64,000 bases of DNA from Bacillus sp. MM2020_1 (GCA_011250595.1 JAANMP010000001.1:124001-188000), one strand, 5' to 3'; positions 45,725-59,240 are shown, counted from the first letter of the stretch. The notes: generated by a model from the sequence alone, not told the origin. Program-made: numbers and translations.

Positions 45725-45767
45725 GGTGTCAGGCACTGTGTGAACAATTCACATGGTGCCTGACACC
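45725..45767. repeat. Inverted pair of motif copies forming a long hairpin between atpG and atpA
   Basis: GGTGTCAGGCAC (45725-45736) pairs perfectly with GTGCCTGACACC (45756-45767), with a further TGTGAA/TTCACA helix inside. No T-run follows on either strand, so it is unlikely to be a terminator. It lies within the atp operon, which must be read through. Confidence 0.9.
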
Positions 45768-45793
45768 CTCACCGTTCTAAATGTCAGACCCTA

Positions 45794-48418
<2,625 letters not shown>

Positions 48419-48490
48419 TTAACGATAGAAAAAACACATAAATGAATGGCGAGGATTTGTTGATCATCGCCAAAGTGTATTTGCCTAGAA

Positions 48491-48757
<267 letters not shown>

Positions 48758-48794
48758 TTATTTTGTTCACAAAAAATGAACGGGTGTATTATTA

Positions 48795-49529
<735 letters not shown>

Positions 49530-49904
49530 TCATTTATGTACATGCAATGCATGGTAAAAATAATCTATCATAATGACAATATAGGATGTCATTAATCCTA
49601 TCACTAAACTAATCATATCAAATTGTTCGGGATATCGTAAGGCGATTAACGCAGCAATTCCCGCCACAGCCATCCTCGAGAGCGACCCTAAGGACTTGGG
49701 TTTCTTACCCTCTGTTACCTTTTTATCAAAGCTTTCCGTCTTTCTCACCAGAATCCACAGATTCAGATAACTAAAGCATGTCCCAAGAATTAGCCCTAAA
49801 AAGATTGGTTGATACGAAGTGAAGCCCCAGCCTAGAACATAAATGGACAACAAGTAAAAAATCCATTTTCGCTGCCTGTTGTACATGACTCTGAAATCTG
49901 GCAT
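49530..49904 (-). CDS. atpI: ATP synthase protein I
   Basis: 124 residues, four membrane segments; helps assemble the c-ring. The sequence varies widely between species, but position and pattern fit AtpI. Follows atpZ by 2 bp. Confidence 0.88.
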   Translation of the reverse strand: MPDFRVMYNRQRKWIFYLLSIYVLGWGFTSYQPIFLGLILGTCFSYLNLWILVRKTESFDKKVTEGKKPKSLGSLSRMAVAGIAALIALRYPEQFDMISLVIGLMTSYIVIMIDYFYHALHVHK

Positions 49905-49906
49905 AG

Positions 49907-50131
49907 TTATTTATCTCCTGAATAGAAATGGCGGATTGAAAGAAGCATGGAATAGGTACCAGCTGCTAGACCTATGAGCAGTCCGATTATTAAGAAAATA
50001 GGCTCGGTACCCCAATGTTGATCCAGCCATCTGCCTGAGAAAATACCTATTAAAATGGAACCTACTAATTGGGAGACAATTGCGGACATTAAAGCCATAG
50101 CTTGTAATGGGTTGCGGTTGTTTTGACGCAT
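49907..50131 (-). CDS. atpZ: AtpZ/AtpI family membrane protein
   Basis: 74 residues, two membrane helices joined by a short loop (RWLDQHWGTEP), the AtpZ pattern. The AtpZ/AtpI pair has been linked to Mg2+/Ca2+ supply and c-ring assembly in alkaliphilic Bacillus. The ATG at 50131 is favoured because GAGG lies 9 bp before it. First gene of the atp operon. Confidence 0.85.
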   Translation of the reverse strand: MRQNNRNPLQAMALMSAIVSQLVGSILIGIFSGRWLDQHWGTEPIFLIIGLLIGLAAGTYSMLLSIRHFYSGDK

Positions 50132-50248
50132 ATTACACATCCTCACTCTTAGAGAATGCCAAGCGGGCAAAAAGTAAAATTCATTACCTAAATACTATCC
50201 TCAGATAGATTTAATTGCATGAAAACCCTATCATTTACACCCTTTGTT

Positions 50249-50277
50249 AGCATACAATAGCACCCTGGCATTGTCAA
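50249..50277 (-). promoter_or_regulatory. Sigma-A promoter of the atp operon
   Basis: The minus strand reads TTGACA, 17 bp, TATGCT, about 118 bp before atpZ. The remaining part of the 50132-50507 gap is AT-rich with no gene seen. Confidence 0.8.
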
Positions 50278-50456
50278 TGAATTTACGTGAATTATACCAC
50301 AAAGTATTTCCCATAATTTTTTCCCAATTTAGAATTAACTCAACAATCCTATTGTATTGGAAATTGTGAAGGATTTTTGCCTAATTTGTGTCCATTTTGT
50401 GAACGTTTAGAATTATACTAATGGTACAATTTTATGAACTTTTGTTATGGTTTTTG

Positions 50457-50497
50457 CGAAACACAGACCATGTCTGGTGAGAACATGGTCTGTTTCA
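50457..50497. terminator. Hairpin after the subtilase gene
   Basis: ACAGACCATGT and ACATGGTCTGT form an 11-bp stem around a 9-base loop. Confidence 0.7.
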
Positions 50498-50507
50498 TCA
50501 TGCTATT

Positions 50508-52739
50508 TTAGTTTTCTTGCCTCTCAATGGTGATCATTCGTTCCATGTGGTCCTCCTTACCGGCCTTTTTAGCAAAAACTTTTACTAAATAGCTCCCATC
50601 TGCCGGCAGCATTTCAGCCCCGATGTCCTTGCGAATGAGTCCTTTTTTTACATTAGTAATCGTATCTAAAAAACCGACAAAACGGTAATCCTCCGGGTTA
50701 AACAGCGCAATCCCAAATTCCTCCGCCCCGCCTGGCAAATATACCTCATAGCGGTACTGCCCGGGTTTGTCTCCCTCTGCAAAATCAAAGCCCATGACCC
50801 GTGGGTAATTTGGCTCCGCTAAAACATAGAGATAGGGGATTCTGATCGTGGACCCGCCCCCCTCGAGGCGCAGGTAGCCGTCATAAATTTTCTCTTTAAA
50901 CAGCTCTGGGTCGACCGTTAATTCAACGGTAATGTCTCTTGTTTCTTTTGGCTTCAATGTAAACGTTAACGGCAGCCGCCAGTCGATTCCCACGACATGG
51001 GGCGGGATGGCAAATGAATAGCGCTGGTCCTGGTTGCTTGTATTGACAACACGCAAATAGGCTTTATGGTCATCACTTTGTTCGGTAAATTTCCCAAAAC
51101 GGAGACTGCTTGGCGAAACAAGGGAGGTTGCTTTGATGGCTTCATCCACTTGGATTCTTCCTGCCCCCTGTTCATACGTGCGGTAGTAGGCCGAGCCGCT
51201 GCTCAGGTTCCCCTTCCCTACGTGGGCTGTGGTTCCGGACTCGGCCAGAGGTTTCGCGGTGTTCATCAACGCCGCTTTGATTTCTTCGGGCGTCCAATCC
51301 GGATGGGCCTGCTTAATTAACGCGCACGCCCCCGCCACATGCGGAGCCGCCATACTCGTCCCTTGAAGCGATAAATAGCCGCCCGGAATCGTCGAATGAA
51401 TCGCCACCCCGGGCGCAACAATATCCGGCTTAATTTCCCACGTTCCTGTCACAGGTCCGCGTGAGCTAAAGTCGGCGAGCTGGTCCCGGTCTTCACGGAC
51501 TGTGACTCGTGCTGAGGTCGGCTGGCTATTTAAAGCTTTTTGTAAAATAGCCCCGTCTTTCTTCGAGATGGCGCCGACCGGGAGCGACATTTGGGTGTCA
51601 AGGTTTCCCATGAAGCGGCCGCCGCTCATATTATTGTAGATTAGGACCGCCTTCGCCCCCGCCCGCTTCGCATTTTCTGCTTTTTTTGAAAAAGTTAAGA
51701 TGCCTCTTTTAATGAGGGCAATTTTCCCATCAACATTCTTCAGTTCATCCGGCCTGCCAATCCCGCCATCGACTATGTCAGCTGAGCGGTCGAGTGCCCA
51801 ATTGGCTGAGCCTTCAAGCGGATCAATCTGGAATTTATCCCAGCTTCCTTCTATTAATAAATAAGGTGTTTCTAGGGTCGGGGTAGATGCCCCGACCGAG
51901 ATTGCTTTGGAAGCTGTCCCTGGTGAGCCGACACTCCAAACATCAGGCCCAGAGTTTCCTGAAGCCGCGACAGCGACGATCCCGCGGTCGACGGCACGGT
52001 TGAGGGCAAGGCTGATTGGCAAGTCAGGCCCGTTAATATCATTTCCCAGCGAGAGATTCACAATGTCCACTTTATCCTTTATCGCCTGGTCAATCGCCGC
52101 GAGCACCTGCTCGGTGGTCCCTCCCCCGCCAGGTCCAAGTGCCCTGTACGCGACAATTTTCGCCTCCGGGGCAACACCTTTTATTTTCCCATTGGCCGCA
52201 ATAATGCCAGCCACATGCGTTCCGTGGATCGTCGCCTTCCCGATGGCGAGCGTTTCCATCGGATCGCGATCGTTGTCGACCAGGTCCCGGCCGCCAGCGT
52301 AGTTGCGCTTGAGGTCGGGATGAGTGTAATCGACGCCGGTATCAATGACCCCGACCGTGACCCCTTTTCCTGTCAGCCTTTGGTTTTTTTTATCAAAAAA
52401 ACTGCGGACCTCGTCTCCGCCAATGATCTTGACGCTCTCTTCCGTTTCCACCTGGTAGGTGATCACTGGTGAGACACTGCGAATTTGTTCATGGCTGCGA
52501 CCGAGCTTCGCAAGTGATTCCGCACTGCCTGCGACTGAGAATCCATCCAGCGCATGGTGAAAAACTCGGCGCAATTTAACGTCTTTGTAGGGTTGGATGA
52601 TCTGCCGGATTTCCCGGTCAGTATGCGCTTTGTCCAGGATAATAATCGCGGTTGTTTCCTGCGTGCTTTTTGTAATAGAAGGATGGATGAGTATTTTCGG
52701 AGTTTGAAAAGCCAGCAGTAACGCAAGTAGAAGTTTCAT
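50508..52739 (-). CDS. Secreted subtilisin-like serine protease (S8, Vpr-like)
   Basis: A 743-residue secreted protease. A short signal (MKLLLALLLAFQ) leads to an inhibitor I9 propeptide (ILDKAHTDREIRQII region), then the S8 domain. The catalytic triad is in VIDTGVDYTHPDL (Asp), HGTHVAGII (His) and GTSMAAPHVAGA (Ser), and the oxyanion Asn is in AASGNSGP. A PA domain is inserted before the Ser (about residues 330-430), as in Vpr. The C-terminal 200 residues form beta-sandwich repeats. It sits between upp and atp, where B. subtilis has no such gene. Confidence 0.93.
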   Translation of the reverse strand: MKLLLALLLAFQTPKILIHPSITKSTQETTAIIILDKAHTDREIRQIIQPYKDVKLRRVFHHALDGFSVAGSAESLAKLGRSHEQIRSVSPVITYQVETEESVKIIGGDEVRSFFDKKNQRLTGKGVTVGVIDTGVDYTHPDLKRNYAGGRDLVDNDRDPMETLAIGKATIHGTHVAGIIAANGKIKGVAPEAKIVAYRALGPGGGGTTEQVLAAIDQAIKDKVDIVNLSLGNDINGPDLPISLALNRAVDRGIVAVAASGNSGPDVWSVGSPGTASKAISVGASTPTLETPYLLIEGSWDKFQIDPLEGSANWALDRSADIVDGGIGRPDELKNVDGKIALIKRGILTFSKKAENAKRAGAKAVLIYNNMSGGRFMGNLDTQMSLPVGAISKKDGAILQKALNSQPTSARVTVREDRDQLADFSSRGPVTGTWEIKPDIVAPGVAIHSTIPGGYLSLQGTSMAAPHVAGACALIKQAHPDWTPEEIKAALMNTAKPLAESGTTAHVGKGNLSSGSAYYRTYEQGAGRIQVDEAIKATSLVSPSSLRFGKFTEQSDDHKAYLRVVNTSNQDQRYSFAIPPHVVGIDWRLPLTFTLKPKETRDITVELTVDPELFKEKIYDGYLRLEGGGSTIRIPYLYVLAEPNYPRVMGFDFAEGDKPGQYRYEVYLPGGAEEFGIALFNPEDYRFVGFLDTITNVKKGLIRKDIGAEMLPADGSYLVKVFAKKAGKEDHMERMITIERQEN

Positions 52740-52867
52740 CGACGGAATTCCCCTTTTTCCATATCGTTTTCATTGAAGGGGGAAAGTATGCACACCTAAT
52801 TATTGGATCGGAACCTTGTTCGGGTGTCGTTTTCCTTTTTATACGGTGGAAATCGTGAACGCCTCTT

Positions 52868-53887
52868 TTACCTAGTCGGAATCGTGTAGGCGTTGATTTC
52901 CTTTTCATTGAGTGGGCATAGGAGTTGAATTTTTGGAAGGGTATATTTTGTTCCACGGTTAATCCCGATGGACGGAAGATTAAGCGCCCGTAATTGTTTC
53001 CCCGCCACATAAATGGATTTATGATGTGTAAAATCAGTAAACTGCTTCCTTGTCATCGTCGGCCCCATCAGGAGAAAGAAATCATCCACGGTTGGAAGAT
53101 GCGCGTCTTTTGAGATTAACCCGCAATAGCCGCAGTGCCAATTGGCTGAATAATAGTCCATCGGAATCGTTTCACAATCATGACAGAAAACACCTGATCT
53201 AATATCATTCTTGGATAATTTATAAGTCTGGAGAATATCCGGAATAGGAGTTTGATGGTGGGCTAAGAGGAGGTCCACTAATTGGCAGGTTTTTCTTTTG
53301 CTAAATAAGGGTTTTGGATACTTCATCTCAAGCTCTTCCAATTTGTCGAGAAGTGATTCCGCATAAATCAATTGATTGAAAATCTGCTGATTGTCCGGGG
53401 TTGTTTCCACTTTCGTCGTAGGTTTACTAAGGATTACTGCCCTCTCAATTGGCAAACCTTGCATATGCAGGTTTCTGAGCCAATTTACAAATTGCAGATG
53501 CTGCCTTTTCACCTGTAGAAGAGGATTCGAAATACCTTCTTGTTCATTATTAAATTCCTTCGTTACATGGTTGGTTTTCTTATCAAAGATCAATTTTTTC
53601 GATAGATTCTTCACTTCTGCCATAAATATAAACCTTGGTGAAAGAATCACTAAATCAATTTGAAACGCTTTCTCGTCAGTTAGCCGCAGGCCATGAAATA
53701 TGTAATATTGATCTTCAGGCAAAAACGACAGATAATAGCTGCATTCCTTCTCACCGTAGTATCCTTTCAGCCACGATCGTAAATCTAGTTTAACTGTCGG
53801 CCTAATTGGATGATTTTTCGATACTCTGCGGAGTAGCGCCATACATTGATAGGCTTGAACTGGTAATTGTAATTCTAATACGACCAT
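52868..53887 (-). CDS. NERD-domain protein with a C-terminal zinc-ribbon-like segment
   Basis: About 339 residues. The N-terminal half carries the NERD (nuclease-related) domain, with GYYGEKECSYYLSFL, IDLVILSPRFIFMAEVKNL (the D...ExK nuclease-like signature) and the following segment. Near the end, FCHDCETI and WHCGYCGLISKDAH give four cysteines arranged as a zinc ribbon. NERD proteins are thought to act in DNA processing, but the function is unproven. The ATG at 53887 follows GAGGTG. Five TTACGTGCC boxes lie about 145-230 bp upstream. Confidence 0.82.
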   Translation of the reverse strand: MVVLELQLPVQAYQCMALLRRVSKNHPIRPTVKLDLRSWLKGYYGEKECSYYLSFLPEDQYYIFHGLRLTDEKAFQIDLVILSPRFIFMAEVKNLSKKLIFDKKTNHVTKEFNNEQEGISNPLLQVKRQHLQFVNWLRNLHMQGLPIERAVILSKPTTKVETTPDNQQIFNQLIYAESLLDKLEELEMKYPKPLFSKRKTCQLVDLLLAHHQTPIPDILQTYKLSKNDIRSGVFCHDCETIPMDYYSANWHCGYCGLISKDAHLPTVDDFFLLMGPTMTRKQFTDFTHHKSIYVAGKQLRALNLPSIGINRGTKYTLPKIQLLCPLNEKEINAYTIPTR

Positions 53888-54030
53888 ACACATCACCTCA
53901 TTTTATATATTCAAAGTAAATTCTATTTAATATTGGTTTTCCCTGCTTAAAAATTAAGGATAATTTATGAATTATCGATTTAATTAAGGGGAATTTTGGT
54001 TTATTTTAAATTTATTCTATATCTAGAGAT

Positions 54031-54121
54031 TTACGTGCCATTTTAGGTTGGTTACGTGCCGATTTTTAAATTTACGTGTCATTTCTAAGAGTTACGTACC
54101 ATTTACAAGGTGTTTCGTGCC
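54031..54121. repeat. Five TTACGTGCC boxes at helical phase
   Basis: Boxes (with one or two changes) start at 54031, 54052, 54072, 54092 and 54113: steps of 21, 20, 20 and 21 bp. All lie on the same strand. This array is the main feature of the 516-bp gap between the NERD gene and upp; no ORF or other feature was seen there apart from the upp terminator. Confidence 0.88.
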
Positions 54122-54360
54122 GTTAGACATTTTTTTCCAAAATCCAACTCCTTTTTGTAAAAAATTTGTATTTCTCAATAAATAAATTAGGGTTCCTCTT
54201 AAGGTTTTTCTCTTTTTTTAAAAGGAACCTTATTCCAGAAAGGAATAAGTATCTTCCCATATTTAGTTTAGAGTTCTGAAGCAATTTCTTACTTTTTCAA
54301 TAAAAGATGGTTTCAAATCAAATTTCCAAAAGACAATGACCTATTTTAATAAAAACCAAC

Positions 54361-54392
54361 AAAAAAAAGCCGAGCAAGCCCGACCTTTTTTT
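54361..54392 (-). terminator. upp terminator
   Basis: On the minus strand GTCGGGC and GCTCGGC pair with two wobble pairs, followed by eight T. Confidence 0.65.
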
Positions 54393-54403
54393 CAAACTAA
54401 ATC

Positions 54404-55033
54404 TTATTTTGTTCCAAACAACCGGTCTCCTGCATCACCAAGGCCTGGGACGATGTAGCCGTGGTCATTTAATTTCTCATCTAGGGCAGCGATATAGATA
54501 TCCACGTCCGGGTGGGCTGTCTTTACCGCTTCCACGCCCTCAGGTGCAGCAATCAAACACATAAATTTAATGTGCTTGGCGCCGCGCTTCTTCAAGGAGC
54601 GAATCGCTTCAATCGCCGAACCGCCTGTTGCCAGCATTGGGTCAACCACAATGAAATCGCGCTCTTCGACATCGCTTGGCAGCTTAATATAATACTCGAC
54701 CGGCATCAAGGTCTTAGGGTCGCGGTATAAACCGATATGGCCCACTTTCGCGGCCGGAATTAATTTCAGGATGCCATCCACCATTCCGATTCCTGCACGT
54801 AAAATCGGAACAATCCCGATTTTCTTGCCGGATAGAACCTTTGATTTCGCCGGACAAACAGGTGTCTCGATATCGATATCCTCAAGCGACATATCCCTGG
54901 TAATTTCAAACGCCATCAAGGTCGCAACTTCATCCACGAGCTCGCGGAACTCCTTTGTTCCGGTGTTTTTATCACGTATGTATGTTAGTTTATGCTGAAT
55001 TAATGGATGGTCAAAAACAAATACCTTGGCCAT
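54404..55033 (-). CDS. upp: Uracil phosphoribosyltransferase
   Basis: Converts uracil and PRPP to UMP in pyrimidine salvage. 209 residues. The PRPP-binding loop [15 protein letters not shown] and the C-terminal uracil-binding [17 protein letters not shown] are intact. The ATG at 55033 (MAKVFVF) is favoured; another lies 6 bp upstream. Confidence 0.97.
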   Translation of the reverse strand: MAKVFVFDHPLIQHKLTYIRDKNTGTKEFRELVDEVATLMAFEITRDMSLEDIDIETPVCPAKSKVLSGKKIGIVPILRAGIGMVDGILKLIPAAKVGHIGLYRDPKTLMPVEYYIKLPSDVEERDFIVVDPMLATGGSAIEAIRSLKKRGAKHIKFMCLIAAPEGVEAVKTAHPDVDIYIAALDEKLNDHGYIVPGLGDAGDRLFGTK

Positions 55034-55213
55034 AATCATCGCCCCTTATTTTATATTAATATACACTTCGTCTCATTTTACAGAAAAAAAATGCAATGAG
55101 CAAATCAAAATACGGTCAGATCAACTAGTTAGATTTTTCAAAAAAAATCGACCCCACTTTAAATAGTTAGGTCGATTCTCTGCTGATAAAAAGGTAAATA
55201 TAAGTTTTTGAAG

Positions 55214-55250
55214 TAGATAACTGTCTAGCTCCAGGGCACTTGCGCTTTTC
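55214..55250. repeat. Fragment of a common Bacillus intergenic repeat
   Basis: CTGTCTAGCTCCAG followed by GGGCACTTGCGCTTTTC looks like one end of a larger structured repeat; the AGCTCCAG(C/G)GC block is shared with the element near 61300. It ends next to the glyA stop. Confidence 0.4.
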
Positions 55251-55253
55251 TTA

Positions 55254-56495
55254 TTAATATTCCGGATAAAGTGTAAATTTGCTTGTTAACGCTTCGACGC
55301 GTCCTGCTGCTTCCTCAAGTTTCGCCACATCTTCATGATTTTTCAAGGTAAACGCGATGATTGAAGCAATTTCGTCCATTTCCGCTTCACCAAAGCCACG
55401 GCTTGTTACTGCCGCCGTACCGATGCGGATACCACTTGTTACAAATGGGCTTTGTGGATCATATGGAATCGTGTTTTTATTGACTGTAATCCCAATTTCA
55501 TCAAGGACTTTTTCAGCAACTTTGCCTGTCAGGCCAAGGGTCTGCACGTCCACCAACAGCAGATGGTTGTCCGTTCCGCCGGAAACGAGCTTCAAGCCCT
55601 CTTTTTGGAGACTTTCGGCTAAACGCTTGGCATTGGTGACAATCTGACCAGCATATGCTTTAAAGCTGTCCTGCAGTGCTTCACCAAAGGCAACAGCTTT
55701 TGCAGCAATCACATGCATAAGCGGACCGCCTTGAATTCCAGGGAAGATTGATTTGTCTATTTTCTTGCCAAATTCCTCTTTACAAAGGATCATCCCGCCG
55801 CGTGGACCGCGCAAGGTTTTATGAGTGGTTGTTGTCACAAAATCAGCGTAAGGAACTGGGTTTTGATGCAAACCTGCCGCTACAAGCCCGGCAATATGCG
55901 CCATATCGACCATGAGGTACGCACCGACTTCATCGGCAATCTCACGGAACTTCGCAAAGTCAATCTCACGCGGATAGGCACTGGCACCGGCGACAATCAT
56001 TTTCGGCTTATGCTCGAGTGCTTTGGCACGAACATCATCATAATTGATGCGGTGCGTGGTTTCGTCGACACCGTATTCAACAAAGTTATATTGAACACCA
56101 CTGAAGTTAACCGGACTGCCGTGTGTTAAATGGCCGCCGTGAGAGAGATTCATGCCAAGCACGGTGTCACCTTGCTCAAGAACCGTGAAGTAAACTGCCA
56201 TATTGGCCTGTGCACCTGAGTGCGGCTGCACGTTTACATACTCCGCTCCGAAAATTTCCTTCGCGCGGTTGCGGGCTAAGTCTTCGACGATATCGACATA
56301 TTCACAGCCGCCATAATAGCGTCGGCCAGGATAGCCCTCTGCATATTTATTCGTTAACACAGACCCCTGGGCCTCCATGACTGCTTCACTAACAAAGTTT
56401 TCTGAGGCAATTAATTCAATTTTGGAACGCTGACGACCTAATTCTTTTTGAATCGCTTGAAAAACCTGTTCATCGGCTTGAGACAAATGCTTCAT
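55254..56495 (-). CDS. glyA: Serine hydroxymethyltransferase
   Basis: Makes glycine and 5,10-methylene-THF from serine. 413 residues. The pyridoxal phosphate lysine lies in [15 protein letters not shown] near residue 226; family segments [14 protein letters not shown] and VDMAHIAGL are present. Confidence 0.98.
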   Translation of the reverse strand: MKHLSQADEQVFQAIQKELGRQRSKIELIASENFVSEAVMEAQGSVLTNKYAEGYPGRRYYGGCEYVDIVEDLARNRAKEIFGAEYVNVQPHSGAQANMAVYFTVLEQGDTVLGMNLSHGGHLTHGSPVNFSGVQYNFVEYGVDETTHRINYDDVRAKALEHKPKMIVAGASAYPREIDFAKFREIADEVGAYLMVDMAHIAGLVAAGLHQNPVPYADFVTTTTHKTLRGPRGGMILCKEEFGKKIDKSIFPGIQGGPLMHVIAAKAVAFGEALQDSFKAYAGQIVTNAKRLAESLQKEGLKLVSGGTDNHLLLVDVQTLGLTGKVAEKVLDEIGITVNKNTIPYDPQSPFVTSGIRIGTAAVTSRGFGEAEMDEIASIIAFTLKNHEDVAKLEEAAGRVEALTSKFTLYPEY

Positions 56496-56639
56496 GACAA
56501 AAAATCCCCCTTTATATGTAAGTAACTTATAAATTTCGAAAAATTCTTTTTTATTTTAGCAGAAACACTCTCAAATTAAAAGAAAAACATTTTTCGGTTT
56601 TTTATAATATTTTTCACCAAAAGTGAACATTTTTAAATG

Positions 56640-56695
56640 CGAGGACATTTTTTCACGAACGAACACATATTATTTTAAAATAATATTCGTGTTTT
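56640..56695. promoter_or_regulatory. Palindromic region upstream of glyA (possible PurR-type operator)
   Basis: A perfect 20-bp palindrome at 56667-56686 (ATATTATTTT and complement) is flanked by CGAA/TTCG-type sequences, the core of PurR boxes known before Bacillus glyA. The spacing between those cores (about 22) does not match the usual 16-17, so the assignment is tentative. Confidence 0.35.
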
Positions 56696-56754
56696 TAACA
56701 AAACCACTTCTACTCCATAAAATTTCACAGGCATATTAAACTTTAATGACTGAC

Positions 56755-56767
56755 AGTGCCTGACACC
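56755..56767. repeat. One-mismatch motif copy (AGTGCCTGACACC) after ywlG
   Basis: Lies 8 bp beyond the ywlG stop codon. Confidence 0.75.
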
Positions 56768-56775
56768 CAATTGCA

Positions 56776-57342
56776 TTAAGAGCAGCTCGTGTTTTCCTGA
56801 TTCCGTTCGTATACGGCTCTCACTCCGCCGATCAGCTTTGGGCGTACCTTGGCCAGGGTGACATGGGCCTGTCCGACGCTTTTTTGCCTGACGCGGACGG
56901 GAACGGCGACATGCTTTAAATGCATGCCAATGAGTGTGTTGCCGATATCGATGCCGGCATCCGCCTTCATGAACTCGACGACAACGGCGTCATCCATCGC
57001 TCCAAATGCGTACGTAGCCATTGCCCCACCAGCTGTTCGGACAGGGACAACTGAAACTTCATCGAGGCGCTTTTCCGCTGCAACCGCTCGTTCGACAACC
57101 AAGGCTCGGTTTAGATGCTCGCAGCATTGGAAGGCAAGTGCAATCCCCGTTTCCTCTTGGAGTTTTTTCAAACAGCGGTAAATCATTTCCGCCACCTCAA
57201 CGGTCCCCGATGTTCCAATTCGCTCCCCAATGACCTCACTCGTACTGCAGCCAATCACTAGCAGCTGCCCTTGTTTGAATGCTGCCTGTTCTTTGAATTC
57301 CGTTAGTATTGCTTCCAATTCTTGTTCACACTTTAGAATCAT
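56776..57342 (-). CDS. ywlG: YwlG family protein (TIGR01440)
   Basis: 188 residues, soluble. The pattern [19 protein letters not shown] near residue 35 and [15 protein letters not shown] near residue 75 are family signatures. No function is established. Its position between rpiB and glyA is conserved in Bacillus. Confidence 0.88.
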   Translation of the reverse strand: MILKCEQELEAILTEFKEQAAFKQGQLLVIGCSTSEVIGERIGTSGTVEVAEMIYRCLKKLQEETGIALAFQCCEHLNRALVVERAVAAEKRLDEVSVVPVRTAGGAMATYAFGAMDDAVVVEFMKADAGIDIGNTLIGMHLKHVAVPVRVRQKSVGQAHVTLAKVRPKLIGGVRAVYERNQENTSCS

Positions 57343-57388
57343 AAACCTCGCCCTCCCCGAACAGATTTTCAGTCCAACCCAAGCCTAG

Positions 57389-57835
57389 TTAGAGGTGCTT
57401 ATCCTCATATTCGCCAATTTTTCCAACACGCCCGGCATGGCGGCCGCCTTCAAATTCACCTGTTAACCAGATTTGGGCAATATCTCGGGCAAGACCGGGT
57501 CCAATGACACGCTCACCCATCGCAAGAATATTTGAATCATTATGGGCCCGCGTTGCTTTTGCGCTAAATGTATCATGAACTAGGGCACAGCGGATCCCCT
57601 TCACCTTATTGGCGGCAATCGTCATGCCAATTCCAGTCCCACAAATTAGGATGCCGCGGTCAAACTCGCCGCTCGCCACCTTTTTTGCAACTGGCAGTGC
57701 GTAATCAGGATAATCGACAGATGTTTCACAGTCACAGCCAAAATCCTCGTATTCCATTCCCATTTCTTTAAGCAATTGTGCAATTTCTTTGCGGAGATTA
57801 ACCCCGCCATGGTCTGACGCTAGTGCCACTTTCAT
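57389..57835 (-). CDS. rpiB: Ribose-5-phosphate isomerase B
   Basis: Interconverts ribose 5-phosphate and ribulose 5-phosphate (or a related sugar phosphate). 148 residues; DHGG near the N-terminus, CGTGIGM with the catalytic cysteine near residue 66, and THARNDSN-like THARAHNDSNILAMG pattern (here ATRAHNDSNILAMG). Confidence 0.95.
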   Translation of the reverse strand: MKVALASDHGGVNLRKEIAQLLKEMGMEYEDFGCDCETSVDYPDYALPVAKKVASGEFDRGILICGTGIGMTIAANKVKGIRCALVHDTFSAKATRAHNDSNILAMGERVIGPGLARDIAQIWLTGEFEGGRHAGRVGKIGEYEDKHL

Positions 57836-57981
57836 GTTAAAAACCTCCGATATCTTATTAACGAACTACCCCCACTAAGGGGCTTATGCTCTCGTGATTA
57901 ATTTTGACATACCGCTATAAAAAGATAAAGTTCCAACCAAAAATAAAGTTTCAATTAAACTAAAAAGCCCAGCCAAAAATT

Positions 57982-58010
57982 AAAGCCCTCTTTTCAAAAA
58001 AGAGAGCCTG
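57982..58010 (-). terminator. Terminator after ywlE
   Basis: On the minus strand GCTCTCTTTT and AAAAGAGGGC arms are followed by TTTAATTTTT. Confidence 0.65.
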
Positions 58011-58012
58011 AG

Positions 58013-58471
58013 TTACTTTAGTTTTCCAATTGCTTTGTCAATTAATCCATTTAGTTCACGAAAGGTTTCTTCGTACATGGCTAGGCTTCCACCGTAAGGG
58101 TCGACCACATCTGAACCTGAGCCTTCACCGCTGTATTCTTTTAAAGTAAATACTTTTTTCCCCATCTGCGGGTATTGCTGCAGAATGGCTATCTTATGTG
58201 AGAATGTCATCGTAAGGATAAGGTCGGCCCATTCGACCTCGGCACGGGTTAACAAGCTGGAGCGGTGATTGTGTGTAATCCCATTGTCCTCCAACACCCT
58301 TTTCGCATGAGTGGAAGCCTCACTGCCGTTCGCAGCATAGATTCCTGCCGACCGTACCTCGACCCTGTCAATTTCTTTATTTTTCAAAATTGCTTCAGCC
58401 ATAGGACTCCTACATGTATTTCCTGTACATACAAATAAAATGCGTTGCAATGTGTTTGCCTCCTTACTCAA
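58013..58471 (-). CDS. ywlE: Protein arginine phosphatase YwlE (low-molecular-weight phosphatase fold)
   Basis: 152 residues. The P-loop is C-T-G-N-T-C-R-S (Cys15-Ser22); threonine at the fifth loop position (Thr19) is what marks arginine phosphatases against tyrosine phosphatases. The general acid lies in VVDPYGGS. YwlE opposes the arginine kinase McsB in protein quality control. Confidence 0.93.
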   Translation of the reverse strand: MSKEANTLQRILFVCTGNTCRSPMAEAILKNKEIDRVEVRSAGIYAANGSEASTHAKRVLEDNGITHNHRSSLLTRAEVEWADLILTMTFSHKIAILQQYPQMGKKVFTLKEYSGEGSGSDVVDPYGGSLAMYEETFRELNGLIDKAIGKLK

Positions 58472-58536
58472 GATCTTATGTAATTTATCTTATCATATTT
58501 AAGTTTGGGATTCGAAAGGGTTAGACTATCGGCCTG

Positions 58537-59094
58537 TTACCAGAAGGGGGCAAGCAGTTTTAAGCCGAAGGCAAGTAAAATTGCACCGCCAAGAGCCTCG
58601 CTGTATGACCCGACCCAGCCCTGCATCTTACGGCCAAGCAGCAGTCCAGCCCAGGTTTGCACGGTTGCCATGATTCCAAAGCACAAAATAACCATAATTG
58701 TCTTGGCCCCGTATATCCCTAAGGTAAGTCCAACGGAAAAACTATCAAGACTTACGCTCAAGGCAAACAGCAGCAAGCCAAAACCAATCGGAGAAATGAC
58801 TTTCTCCTCGCCCTTTTTGAGGGTCGACCACACCATTTGCACTCCCAGCAGAATCAGCAGAAAACCACCGATAAAGGTCGCAAAAGTACCAAACTTCTCA
58901 GATAAAAATTTTCCCGCAACTAAGCCAAGCAGCGGCATCCATACGTGGAATAAGCCAATCGTGATGCCAATATTAAAAATTTTCCGAAGCCGAAGTTTGT
59001 ACATTCCCATGCCAAGTCCGACTGAAAATGCATCCATCCCTAGTGCAAACGCCATTAATATAAGAGTAACTATTTCGCCAATCATTTCAGACAT
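58537..59094 (-). CDS. mntP: Putative manganese efflux pump MntP (YwlD)
   Basis: 185 residues, six membrane helices in two related halves. Conserved acidic residues are in [14 protein letters not shown] and [13 protein letters not shown]. MntP exports Mn2+ in other bacteria. Confidence 0.92.
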   Translation of the reverse strand: MSEMIGEIVTLILMAFALGMDAFSVGLGMGMYKLRLRKIFNIGITIGLFHVWMPLLGLVAGKFLSEKFGTFATFIGGFLLILLGVQMVWSTLKKGEEKVISPIGFGLLLFALSVSLDSFSVGLTLGIYGAKTIMVILCFGIMATVQTWAGLLLGRKMQGWVGSYSEALGGAILLAFGLKLLAPFW

Positions 59095-59240
59095 GCGGCC
59101 CCCGCCTCCTTGGACTAACTACCCTAGCATATGCAAGTCCTAATGAATTTAGAAGTCTGGTTGGGGAACTGAAAATTTGATTACCTACGTCTATTATAGC
59201 GTGCAAACCGCCTGATCATTTCCAAAATTTGTTACATAAT

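Noticed and set aside
45725-45767. Terminator between atpG and atpA
   Set aside because: No T-run follows and the genes beyond it belong to the same complex with no new promoter seen.
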